NCBI GenBank assembly: GCA_034437215.1
Contig: DAOTVC010000087.1
Coordinates: 3,281-67,280, forward strand
Length of the DNA: 64,000 nucleotides
DNA from: DAOTVC01 sp034437215
Lineage (GTDB): Bacteria; Chloroflexota; Anaerolineae; B4-G1; SLSP01
Direction of reading: 5' to 3'
Position 1 is the first letter of the stretch, and each line of letters opens with the position of its first letter. A program made the position numbers and the translations under genes. A model generated the notes under the pieces. The model saw only the letters and a program-made list of their open reading frames with translations, searched no databases and was not told where the DNA came from. This document shows positions 41,397 to 48,135 of the stretch, one piece after another.

Positions 41397-42362
41397 ATGA
41401 ACATTGTGGTGACGGGATCCATCGCCTTTGACTATTTGATGTCCTTTCCGGGGAACTTCCTGGAGCACATCAAGACCGGAACGCTGCAGAAGCTGAGCGT
41501 CAGCTTTCTGGTGGACGACATGCGCCGGCAGCGGGGGGGCTGTGCGGCCAATATTGCCTACACCCTGGGGCTGCTGGGCGAGCGGCCCATTCTCATGGCG
41601 ACGGCGGGCCAAGACTTCGGTGAGTACCGCGAGTGGTTGGAAAATCATGGGGTGGACACCTCGGCGGTTACCGTCGTTCCTGACGTCTTCACCGCCTCCT
41701 TCTTTGCCAACACCGACCGGGAACAGAACCAGATCGCCAGCTTCTACACGGGGGCCATGGCCTTCGCCCGCGAGCTCTCCTTCGCTGAACTCGAGCAGGA
41801 GATCGACCTGGTGGTCATCTCGCCCAACGACCCCGAGGCGATGATGAAATATCCCCTCGAATGCAAGGAGCTGGGTCTCCCCTACATGTACGATCCCAGC
41901 CAGCAGATCCCCCGCCTCGACCTCAAAGCGCTGCGGGCGGGCGTGGAGGGCGCCGAGATCCTCATCGTGAACGACTACGAGTACGTGCTGCTGAAGGAGC
42001 ACACGGGCATGAGCGACGAGGACCTTCAGGAGGTGGTGGGGCGCGCCGTCATCGTTACCCGGGGGGCCGAAGGCACCTCCATCTGGGCCGACGGCGAGAG
42101 CTACTTCATCCCCGTCGCCCGCCCTTTGAAGATCCTCGATCCGACGGGCGTCGGTGACGCCTTCCGCGCCGGGCTCCTCAAGGGGCTGGCGGTGGGCCTT
42201 CCCTGGGAGGCGGCGGGACGCATCGGCAGCCTCGCGGCGACCTACGTCCTCGAGGCGCCGGGTGCGCAGGTTCACGAGTACACTCTGGAGACCTTCGCCA
42301 ACCGTTACGGCGAGATCTTCGGGCAGGACGCCTTCACGGAGCGGGTGCTCTCCGGAGCGTAA
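41397..42362 (+). CDS. PfkB-family kinase, probably adenosine kinase
   Basis: The 321-residue ribokinase-fold protein has GGCAANIAYTLGLLG near 48 and the C-terminal active site DPTGVGDAFRAGLLKG (catalytic Asp) near 243-258. AdoK-type members use GG..AN and this motif too. It stands 66 bp before ahcY. Since SAH hydrolase releases adenosine, an adenosine kinase here would pull the reaction forward and salvage adenosine as AMP. That role is inference from context; another sugar or nucleoside could be the substrate. GAGGGGAG precedes the ATG. Confidence 0.85.
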   Translation: MNIVVTGSIAFDYLMSFPGNFLEHIKTGTLQKLSVSFLVDDMRRQRGGCAANIAYTLGLLGERPILMATAGQDFGEYREWLENHGVDTSAVTVVPDVFTASFFANTDREQNQIASFYTGAMAFARELSFAELEQEIDLVVISPNDPEAMMKYPLECKELGLPYMYDPSQQIPRLDLKALRAGVEGAEILIVNDYEYVLLKEHTGMSDEDLQEVVGRAVIVTRGAEGTSIWADGESYFIPVARPLKILDPTGVGDAFRAGLLKGLAVGLPWEAAGRIGSLAATYVLEAPGAQVHEYTLETFANRYGEIFGQDAFTERVLSGA

Positions 42363-42428
42363 CGACAGGTCAACTTAAAAAAACGCGATCAATCAAGAAT
42401 AACTACAGCACAAGGAGCTATCAAAGAG

Positions 42429-43688
42429 ATGGACTATCATGTAAAAGACCTCGATTTGGCCCCCTCGGGCCGGCTGCGCATGGAGTGGGCCGAACGGGAG
42501 ATGCCCGTCCTGCGGCAAATCCGGGAGCGCTTCGACAGCGAGAAGCCCCTGCAGGGGGTGCGGATGTCCGCCTGCCTCCACGTCACCACGGAGACGGCGA
42601 ACCTGGCGCGGACGCTGCAGGCGGGCGGCGCCGATCTGGTGCTCGTCGCGAGCAACCCTCTGAGCACGCAGGACGACGTGGCGGCGGCCCTCGTCTCCTA
42701 CTACGAGATTCCCGTCTACGCCATCAAGGGCGAGGACAACGAGACCTACTACGAGCACATCTACGCCGCCATCGACCACAAGCCCCAGCTGACGATGGAC
42801 GACGGCGCCGACCTGGTCAGCACCCTCCACACGAAGCGGCGGGAGGCCCTGGGTAACGTCATCGGCGGGACGGAGGAGACGACGACGGGCGTCATCCGTC
42901 TGCGGGCGATGGCAAAGGAGGGCGCCCTGGAGTACCCCATCGTCGCTGTCAATGACGCTCTGACCAAGCACCTCTTCGACAACCGCTACGGCACGGGGCA
43001 GTCGACGATGGACGGCGTGATTCGCGCGACCAACGTGCTCATCGCGGGCAAGACGGTAGTCGTCGCCGGCTACGGCTGGTGCAGCCGCGGGATCGCCATG
43101 CGGGCCCACGGCATGGGGGCCAACGTCATCGTGACCGAGGTGGACCCGCTGAAGGCGCTGGAGGCGGTGATGGACGGCTTCCGCGTGATGCCCATGCTCG
43201 AGGCGGCGCCCATCGGCGATATCTTCATCACCTCCACGGGCGACATCAACGTCATCGACCGGCAGCACTTCGAGGTGATGAAGGACGGTGCCATCGTCGC
43301 CAACTCGGGCCACTTCAACGTCGAGCTCAACATCCCCGCGCTGGCGGAGCTGGCGGGGCGGGAGCCGCGCCGCGTCCGCCCCTTCGTGCAGGAGTATACG
43401 CTGCCCGACGGGCGGCGCCTCCACGTGCTCGCCGAAGGGCGGCTGGTCAACCTGGCGGCTGCCGAGGGGCATCCCAGCGCGGTCATGGACATGTCCTTTG
43501 CCAACCAGGCCCTGAGCGCCGAGTACATGCTGCAGCACGCCGATGACCTGGAGAACCTGGTCTACGCCGTCCCCGACGCTATCGATCAGGCTATCGCCAA
43601 ACTCAAGCTCGAGGCGATGGGCGTCGAGATCGACCATCTGACCGAGGAGCAGCAGCGCTACCTCGCCTCCTGGGAGGAGGGGACGTAG
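42429..43688 (+). CDS. ahcY: S-adenosylhomocysteine hydrolase
   Basis: The 419-residue enzyme splits SAH to adenosine and homocysteine. Motifs are clear: SACLHVTTETANLARTL, DDGADLVSTLH, the NAD-binding VAGYGWCSRGIAMRAHGMGA, and TSTGDINVIDRQHFEVMKDG, HFNVELNI. The 41-residue insertion found in eukaryotic and many bacterial forms is absent, as in thermophile and archaeal-type AhcY. CAAGGAG stands upstream of the ATG. A strong intrinsic terminator follows at 43742-43788. Confidence 0.97.
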   Translation: MDYHVKDLDLAPSGRLRMEWAEREMPVLRQIRERFDSEKPLQGVRMSACLHVTTETANLARTLQAGGADLVLVASNPLSTQDDVAAALVSYYEIPVYAIKGEDNETYYEHIYAAIDHKPQLTMDDGADLVSTLHTKRREALGNVIGGTEETTTGVIRLRAMAKEGALEYPIVAVNDALTKHLFDNRYGTGQSTMDGVIRATNVLIAGKTVVVAGYGWCSRGIAMRAHGMGANVIVTEVDPLKALEAVMDGFRVMPMLEAAPIGDIFITSTGDINVIDRQHFEVMKDGAIVANSGHFNVELNIPALAELAGREPRRVRPFVQEYTLPDGRRLHVLAEGRLVNLAAAEGHPSAVMDMSFANQALSAEYMLQHADDLENLVYAVPDAIDQAIAKLKLEAMGVEIDHLTEEQQRYLASWEEGT

Positions 43689-43741
43689 CGGCATCGTAGT
43701 CGATTACGGAAGCCCGGGCTTCGCTTCGAACACCGGTTCTG

Positions 43742-43788
43742 GCCCCTGCCATGCTCGGCGCTACCGCGCCGCATAGGCAGGGGCTTTT
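43742..43788 (+). terminator. Intrinsic terminator after ahcY
   Basis: GCCCCTGCC (43742-43750) pairs with GGCAGGGGC (43776-43784) and an inner GGCGC stem; TTTT follows. Confidence 0.85.
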
Positions 43789-43794
43789 GATTGT

Positions 43795-43865
43795 GAGATT
43801 TGCCGCCCGCCAAATCTCACTAGAAAGCTCCCTTCTTCCGACGTATCGACGTCGGAAGAAGGGGC
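43795..43865. repeat. Double hairpin element downstream of ahcY
   Basis: GTGAGATTTG and CAAATCTCAC form a 10-bp stem. Then CCTTCTTCCGACG and CGTCGGAAGAAGG form a 13-bp stem around TATCGA. The arrangement (hairpin, CACTAGAA-type linker, hairpin) parallels that at 41040-41131 (CACTAAATAGAA linker) although the stems differ in sequence. Confidence 0.65.
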
Positions 43866-43889
43866 GGCGGTACTCAAGTTAACCGAGGT

Positions 43890-43920
43890 TTGACATCTCT
43901 TACCGGTATGTTAGCATTAT
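43890..43920 (+). promoter_or_regulatory. Promoter of rpsU
   Basis: TTGACA (43890-43895) with TAGCAT (43912-43917, 16-bp spacer) or CATTAT (43915-43920). The transcript would have a leader of about 170 nt. The 15-mer GGTTTGACATCTCTT that holds the -35 box is repeated almost exactly at 43983-43997. Confidence 0.55.
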
Positions 43921-44020
43921 AGGGATTCTGAGACATGTCGGTAAGAGCAAATTTCCTGATCGTGGAGGTTTGGTCGCGCGCTGGTTTGATATCTCTTTTC
44001 CAACGTCTGTTGGGTTGCAG

Positions 44021-44060
44021 ACCCGGCGTCTACCGGTGTGTTTGAGGACGCCGGGTTTTT
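44021..44060 (+). terminator. Attenuator-like intrinsic terminator upstream of rpsU
   Basis: ACCCGGCGTC (44021-44030) pairs with GACGCCGGGT (44047-44056), followed by TTTTTG. It stands between the promoter and the rpsU start, so it may attenuate rpsU or end a short RNA of about 135 nt. Confidence 0.75.
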
Positions 44061-44097
44061 GTTGTCGTAGGGACTTTACACGGGAGGTGACTTAAGA

Positions 44098-44292
44098 ATG
44101 ACGTTTGTGACACGTAGAGGCAATGAGTCGACCGAACAGATGTTGAAGCGTTTCCGCAAGCGGGTCAACCGCGACCGGATCAAGACCGAACTCAAGAAGC
44201 GCCGTTATTTCATCACCAAGGGTGAGAAAGAGCGCATCGCCCAGCGGAAAGCCGAGCGCAAGATGCGCCGTAAGCGCCGCAAGCGCTACTGA
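44098..44292 (+). CDS. rpsU: 30S ribosomal protein S21
   Basis: The 64-residue basic protein is S21: TRRGNESTEQMLKRFRKRVN, then KTELKKRRYFITKGEKERIA and an Arg/Lys-rich tail (RKRRKRY). GGGAGG lies upstream. S21 binds the 30S platform and helps initiation. A leader terminator precedes it and an intrinsic terminator follows, so it is a single-gene unit. Confidence 0.95.
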   Translation: MTFVTRRGNESTEQMLKRFRKRVNRDRIKTELKKRRYFITKGEKERIAQRKAERKMRRKRRKRY

Positions 44293-44307
44293 GGCAATTT
44301 TGGCCTG

Positions 44308-44339
44308 AGAAGCCCCTCTCCACGGAGAGGGGCTTTTTG
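44308..44339 (+). terminator. Intrinsic terminator after rpsU
   Basis: AAGCCCCTCTCC pairs with GGAGAGGGGCTT around ACG-type loop, followed by TTTTT. Confidence 0.85.
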
Positions 44340-44350
44340 ATGGAGGGGCT

Positions 44351-44953
44351 TCAGCGGGTCTGGGGGTGGGCGCAGGTCACGGGCCCCTGACGCAACAGAC
44401 GGAGGAGCTCCGCCTCGTCGGCCGGGTCACCCGCCAGGACGTTGTAGTACTCACCCAACTGGCGGGCGTGGTGGGCGTCGGTGTTGCAGAGCAGAGCCAG
44501 ATCGTGACGCGCGGCGAGGTCGCGAATGCGGGCTTCGGCCCAGTCAGGGGTGTTGCGGGTGTGGACCTCGAGGGCGTCGGGGGGGTGGTTTTCCAGATCC
44601 ACGTTCAGATTCCCGAAGCGGAAGGGGTGGGCGATGGCAAGAAAGCCCCCCTGCTTCTTGACGAAGGTCTGGAGGTCGGCGTAGGACCAGTCCTTGCACT
44701 CCAGCACCGGATGGTGAACGCCCAGGACGAGGACGTGCTCGGACTCGGTACTCACCTCGATGCCCCCAAAGAGGCGGAAGGGGGCGTAGCGCACGTTGAG
44801 CTCGGCAAGATGTTCCGGTGCGACGAGGCGATCGTGGTCGGTGAAGACGAGGGCGTCCAGCCCTGCAGCGATGGCGGACTCGATCAACCGACGCTCCGGG
44901 GAGTGGGCGCAGTAGGAGCGCTCGCGGGCGTGGATGTGGAGGTCGATCTTCAC
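44351..44953 (-). CDS. PHP-domain metal-dependent phosphoesterase
   Basis: The 200-residue protein has the four PHP motifs: DLHIHAR at the N terminus, FTDHDRL near 38, GGIEVSTES near 63, AIAHPFR near 105, and NTDAHHA near 158. Such proteins hydrolyse phosphodiesters or phosphomonoesters with a trinuclear metal site; the substrate is unknown. The start is GTG at 44953 and overlaps the stop of the TPR gene (GTGA), so translation is coupled. Confidence 0.88.
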   Translation of the reverse strand: MKIDLHIHARERSYCAHSPERRLIESAIAAGLDALVFTDHDRLVAPEHLAELNVRYAPFRLFGGIEVSTESEHVLVLGVHHPVLECKDWSYADLQTFVKKQGGFLAIAHPFRFGNLNVDLENHPPDALEVHTRNTPDWAEARIRDLAARHDLALLCNTDAHHARQLGEYYNVLAGDPADEAELLRLLRQGPVTCAHPQTR

Positions 44954-45546
44954 TTGATCACGAGCAGCAGGTTGCTGATCCACGCGAAGAGGGACCACCC
45001 CACGATGAAGGCCAGCCCGAGCAGTAGGGCGATGCCCGCGCTCCACGGGGTCCCCAGGACGGTGACGAAGAGCAGCTCCCGCTGCGGCGAGGTCGTCTGC
45101 GGGGGGACGGGGGGCTGCTCCTGGGGCACGGCGGGCAGCACGTCGAGCGAGAGACGGCTCTCCAGCCGGGGATCGGCAAGCGCGGCGTCCAAAGCCACCC
45201 CCTGCCGGTAGGCCCGCGCGGCCTCCTGCTGTTGGCCCGTCTCGAGGTAGCAACGTGCGGCCAGCAGCAGCGCCGCGGGCGACCCCTTCCCCTCCCGCTG
45301 CAGCTGCTCCACGATTACCAGCGCGACGTCGGGTCGGTGCTGCCGGTAGTAGGTCTGGGCCAGGCTCATCTTGACCTTGTCGTCGTCTGGATCGAGGTCG
45401 AGGGCGCGTCGGTAGGCGAGGGCGGCCTCCGCGAACGCTCCCTGCTGCGCCAGCAGGTCGGCGAGGTGCTTGTGGAGGGGTGCGGAGTCCGGGGCGGTCT
45501 CCAGAGCTGCGCGCAGGGCTGCGATGAGGGCATCTTCGGGGGTCAT
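44950..45546 (-). CDS. TPR protein with C-terminal transmembrane helix
   Basis: About 198 residues. Two to three tetratricopeptide repeats (for example LLAQQGAFAEAALAYRRALD and LETGQQQEAARAYRQGVALD) are followed by a Pro-rich linker and one C-terminal transmembrane helix (GIALLLGLAFIVGWSLFAW). It is tail-anchored with the repeats in the cytoplasm, as a scaffold. ATG 45546 has AGGAG. It follows a 47-residue ORF by 2 bp and overlaps the PHP gene by 4 bp. Confidence 0.82.
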   Translation of the reverse strand: MTPEDALIAALRAALETAPDSAPLHKHLADLLAQQGAFAEAALAYRRALDLDPDDDKVKMSLAQTYYRQHRPDVALVIVEQLQREGKGSPAALLLAARCYLETGQQQEAARAYRQGVALDAALADPRLESRLSLDVLPAVPQEQPPVPPQTTSPQRELLFVTVLGTPWSAGIALLLGLAFIVGWSLFAWISNLLLVIK

Positions 45547-45548
45547 GG

Positions 45549-45692
45549 TCACTCCTGGTGAGCTGCGCCGTGGGCAGGACGCTGCTTCCACCCTCCGTAG
45601 CGCAGGGCCTTGAAGGTGGATGAGCAGCAGGGATGGAGCACCTGCCGGTCGGCGCTGCTCCACACGACGAAGTGCTTGGTCGGCTCCGCCAT
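45549..45692 (-). CDS. Small protein of 47 residues, upstream of the TPR gene
   Basis: A short frame from ATG 45692 to TGA 45549 reads MAEPTKHFVVWSSADRQV... and has a C-C pair (HPCCSS) in the middle. GAGGAAACG lies directly before the ATG, and its stop is 2 bp before the TPR start whose own ribosome-binding site lies in its last codons. This tight arrangement supports it as a real gene. I recognise no family. Confidence 0.5.
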   Translation of the reverse strand: MAEPTKHFVVWSSADRQVLHPCCSSTFKALRYGGWKQRPAHGAAHQE

Positions 45693-45834
45693 CGTTTCCT
45701 CTTCCTTAAGATCTCATCTTCCCGGATGAAAGCAACAGGGTAATGATAACACAACCCGGCAACTTTGGCAGGTCGGCGCGCCACGTTAGGTTCGCCCGAA
45801 TCACCTCTCAACATAAATCTGAGCTGCTTGGAGA

Positions 45835-45862
45835 TTGACTTACCTGCAAGCTCGTCTATACT
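45835..45862 (+). promoter_or_regulatory. Promoter of the kinase-FGE gene
   Basis: TTGACT (45835-45840), a 16-bp spacer and TATACT (45857-45862), about 150 bp before the ATG. I see nothing else in the 45693-46013 gap. Confidence 0.65.
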
Positions 45863-46013
45863 GCTTCTGTTAGGAAGGGGTATAGGCCGCGTTCGAGTCG
45901 CCTCGCTCTTTGGCCCCCATCTTTCTCGGAAGAGTCGGTTAAGGAAGCGAGGCTGTCTCAAAACGCTTCTTGAGTGTCTTACCTTCAACAGATCCCGGGG
46001 GCGCAGAACAGAG

Positions 46014-48125
46014 ATGGATTCCACAGAACTAGTCGGGCAGACGATTGGCAACTACGTTGTTCAAGAGAAGATCGGTCAGGGCGGGATGTCCATCGTCTAC
46101 AGAGGTGTGCAGACCTCGCTGAATCGCCCCGTTGCTATCAAGTTCCTCGAGCACTCGGTGCGCCTTGATCCTATGGTGAACCAGCGCTTCCAGCGGGAGG
46201 CCCAGGCCATCGCCCAGCTGCGACACGACAACATCGTCCAGATCTACGACTTCGGGCAGTACGAGCACGGCCACTACATGGTGATGGAGTACGTCGAGGG
46301 GACGGATCTGCGCCAGGAGATCGACCGGCGCTTGAAGGCGGAGCAGGCCTTTACGGTGCAGGAGATTCTGACCATCGTGGCGCAGGTGGGGGCGGCTCTG
46401 GACTACGCCCACGCTCGGGGGATCATCCACCGGGACGTCAAGCCCGGCAACGTCTTCCTGACCGCCGATGGGCAGGCCATTCTCGGTGACTTCGGGCTGG
46501 CGATGCTCCAGAACCGGCTGAGCCAGATGACCTTGGGCAAGACCTTCGGCACCCCCGAGTATATCGCGCCCGAGCAGGCGATGGACTCCCGCGCGGCGAC
46601 GCCCCAGTCGGATATCTACTCCCTGGGCGGTATCGTCTACGAGCTGGTGACGGGGGCTCTCCCCTTCGAGGCGGAGTCGGCGTTGAGCCTGGCCTTGAAG
46701 CACGTGAGCGAGGATCCCATCCCGCTCCGGTCCCGGGTGCCCGACCTGCCCCCCGCCGTGGAAGCCGTCGTCCTGAAGGCGCTGTCGAAGGAGCCCGACG
46801 AGCGCTTTCCCTCGGCCAAGGCCTTCGCCGAGGCTCTCCGGCAGGCGTGGGAGGGGCAGAATCTGGAGACCCTCGTGGTCCCCAAGGCCGACGTGCCGAG
46901 CCCGCCGCCGCCCCCTCCGACAGCCCGGCAGACCCCTCCACCGGCCCGTCCCATGGACTACTGGACGGAGCCGGAGGAGGGGGCCCCGGCTCGTGCCGCC
47001 GCGGGGGAGACGACGGGCGGCCGGCGCAAGCGCCGCTGGATTCCGCTGGTCCTGGTCGGGATCCTCGTGGTGGCGGGGCTCCTCTGGTTTCTCCTGGGAC
47101 AGGACGAAGGAGGGCTGCGCCTGAGTTTCACCCGTCCTACAGAGACTCCCAGCCCCACGGCGACGGGGACCCCCACACCCTCACCCTCTCCCACGCCGAC
47201 GCTGACGGCGACGGCCACAGAGGAGCCCCAGGCGACGGAGGTCGGCGTTGGAGGCGTCGTCGCGCCGACGGCCACCGCCACCCCGACACCGACGCCCTCT
47301 CCGACCGCCACGCCCTCCCCTACCCCCACGCCTACGCCCACGCTGGCAGCCGGCGAGGTCGTGACCCGTACCGTCGACGAGATGCGCGTGCGCTTCGTCC
47401 CGGCGGGGAGCTTCCTCATGGGAGCACCGGAGAGCGATCCGGAGGCCTCGCAGGACGAGCGGCCCCAACACGAGGTTATCCTCAGCCCCTTCTGGATGGA
47501 CGAGACGGAGGTGACGACGGAGCAGTACAAGCGCTGCGTCGCAGCGGGAGCCTGCGAGGAGCCCTACACGCGGACGGCCTACGACAACCCTGCCCGGAGC
47601 GATCACCCCATGACCTTCATCAGCTGGGAGCAGGCAGCCGCCTACTGCGCGTGGGTGGGCGCGGAGATGGGTTGGAACGTGGCCCTGCCCACCGAGGCCC
47701 AGTGGGAGAAGGCCGCCTCCTGGGACGCGGAGACGGGGACCAAGCGGCTCTACCCCTGGGGAGACGACTACGAGCGCTCTCGAGTGCACCTGGGGGCGAC
47801 GACGGCCCCAGTGGGCAGTTATCCCGAGGGGGCCAGCCCTTACGGCGTTCTGGGCCTCTCCGGAAACGCCTGGGAGTGGGTGGCGGACTGGTACGACAAG
47901 GACGTCTACGAGGGCGCCGAGGTGCGCCCCGACCCTGTGGGACCGGAGAGCGGACGTTACCGGGTGATGCGGGGTGGCTCCTTTGGATCGTTAGCGAACT
48001 ACGAGCGCCAGCTGCGCACGACGGAGCGGGAGGTGGGGTTGCCCGAGAGCAACACGAGCGAGCGCCCTGCCAAGAGCGCCGACCTGGGCTTCCGCTGTGC
48101 CGTCAACGCCGAGCGCCTGCCCTGA
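46014..48125 (+). CDS. Ser/Thr protein kinase with extracytoplasmic formylglycine-generating-enzyme-like domain
   Basis: About 703 residues. The kinase (about 10-275) has IGQGGMSIVYRG, AIKF, HRDVKPGNV, DFGLA and GTPEYIAPEQ, all intact. A Pro-rich linker and a transmembrane helix (WIPLVLVGILVVAGLLWFLL, near 345) follow, then a Thr-Pro-rich stalk (about 370-445) and an FGE-sulfatase (SUMF1-like) domain: GSFLMGAPESDPEASQDE, DETEVTTEQY, PTEAQWEKAA and GNAWEWVADWYD. In true FGE two cysteines follow RGGS; here the text is RGGSFGSLANYERQLR, so both are lost. I infer a non-catalytic ligand-binding domain. ATG 46014 was chosen as the start of the kinase homology; no strong ribosome-binding site is seen. 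Confidence 0.9.
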   Translation: MDSTELVGQTIGNYVVQEKIGQGGMSIVYRGVQTSLNRPVAIKFLEHSVRLDPMVNQRFQREAQAIAQLRHDNIVQIYDFGQYEHGHYMVMEYVEGTDLRQEIDRRLKAEQAFTVQEILTIVAQVGAALDYAHARGIIHRDVKPGNVFLTADGQAILGDFGLAMLQNRLSQMTLGKTFGTPEYIAPEQAMDSRAATPQSDIYSLGGIVYELVTGALPFEAESALSLALKHVSEDPIPLRSRVPDLPPAVEAVVLKALSKEPDERFPSAKAFAEALRQAWEGQNLETLVVPKADVPSPPPPPPTARQTPPPARPMDYWTEPEEGAPARAAAGETTGGRRKRRWIPLVLVGILVVAGLLWFLLGQDEGGLRLSFTRPTETPSPTATGTPTPSPSPTPTLTATATEEPQATEVGVGGVVAPTATATPTPTPSPTATPSPTPTPTPTLAAGEVVTRTVDEMRVRFVPAGSFLMGAPESDPEASQDERPQHEVILSPFWMDETEVTTEQYKRCVAAGACEEPYTRTAYDNPARSDHPMTFISWEQAAAYCAWVGAEMGWNVALPTEAQWEKAASWDAETGTKRLYPWGDDYERSRVHLGATTAPVGSYPEGASPYGVLGLSGNAWEWVADWYDKDVYEGAEVRPDPVGPESGRYRVMRGGSFGSLANYERQLRTTEREVGLPESNTSERPAKSADLGFRCAVNAERLP

Positions 48126-48135
48126 GCTTCTGACG

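Noticed and set aside
44351..46051. A 566-codon frame ending in the PHP protein
   Set aside because: Only the last 200 codons show PHP motifs; the rest overlaps the TPR gene and the start of the kinase gene in another phase.
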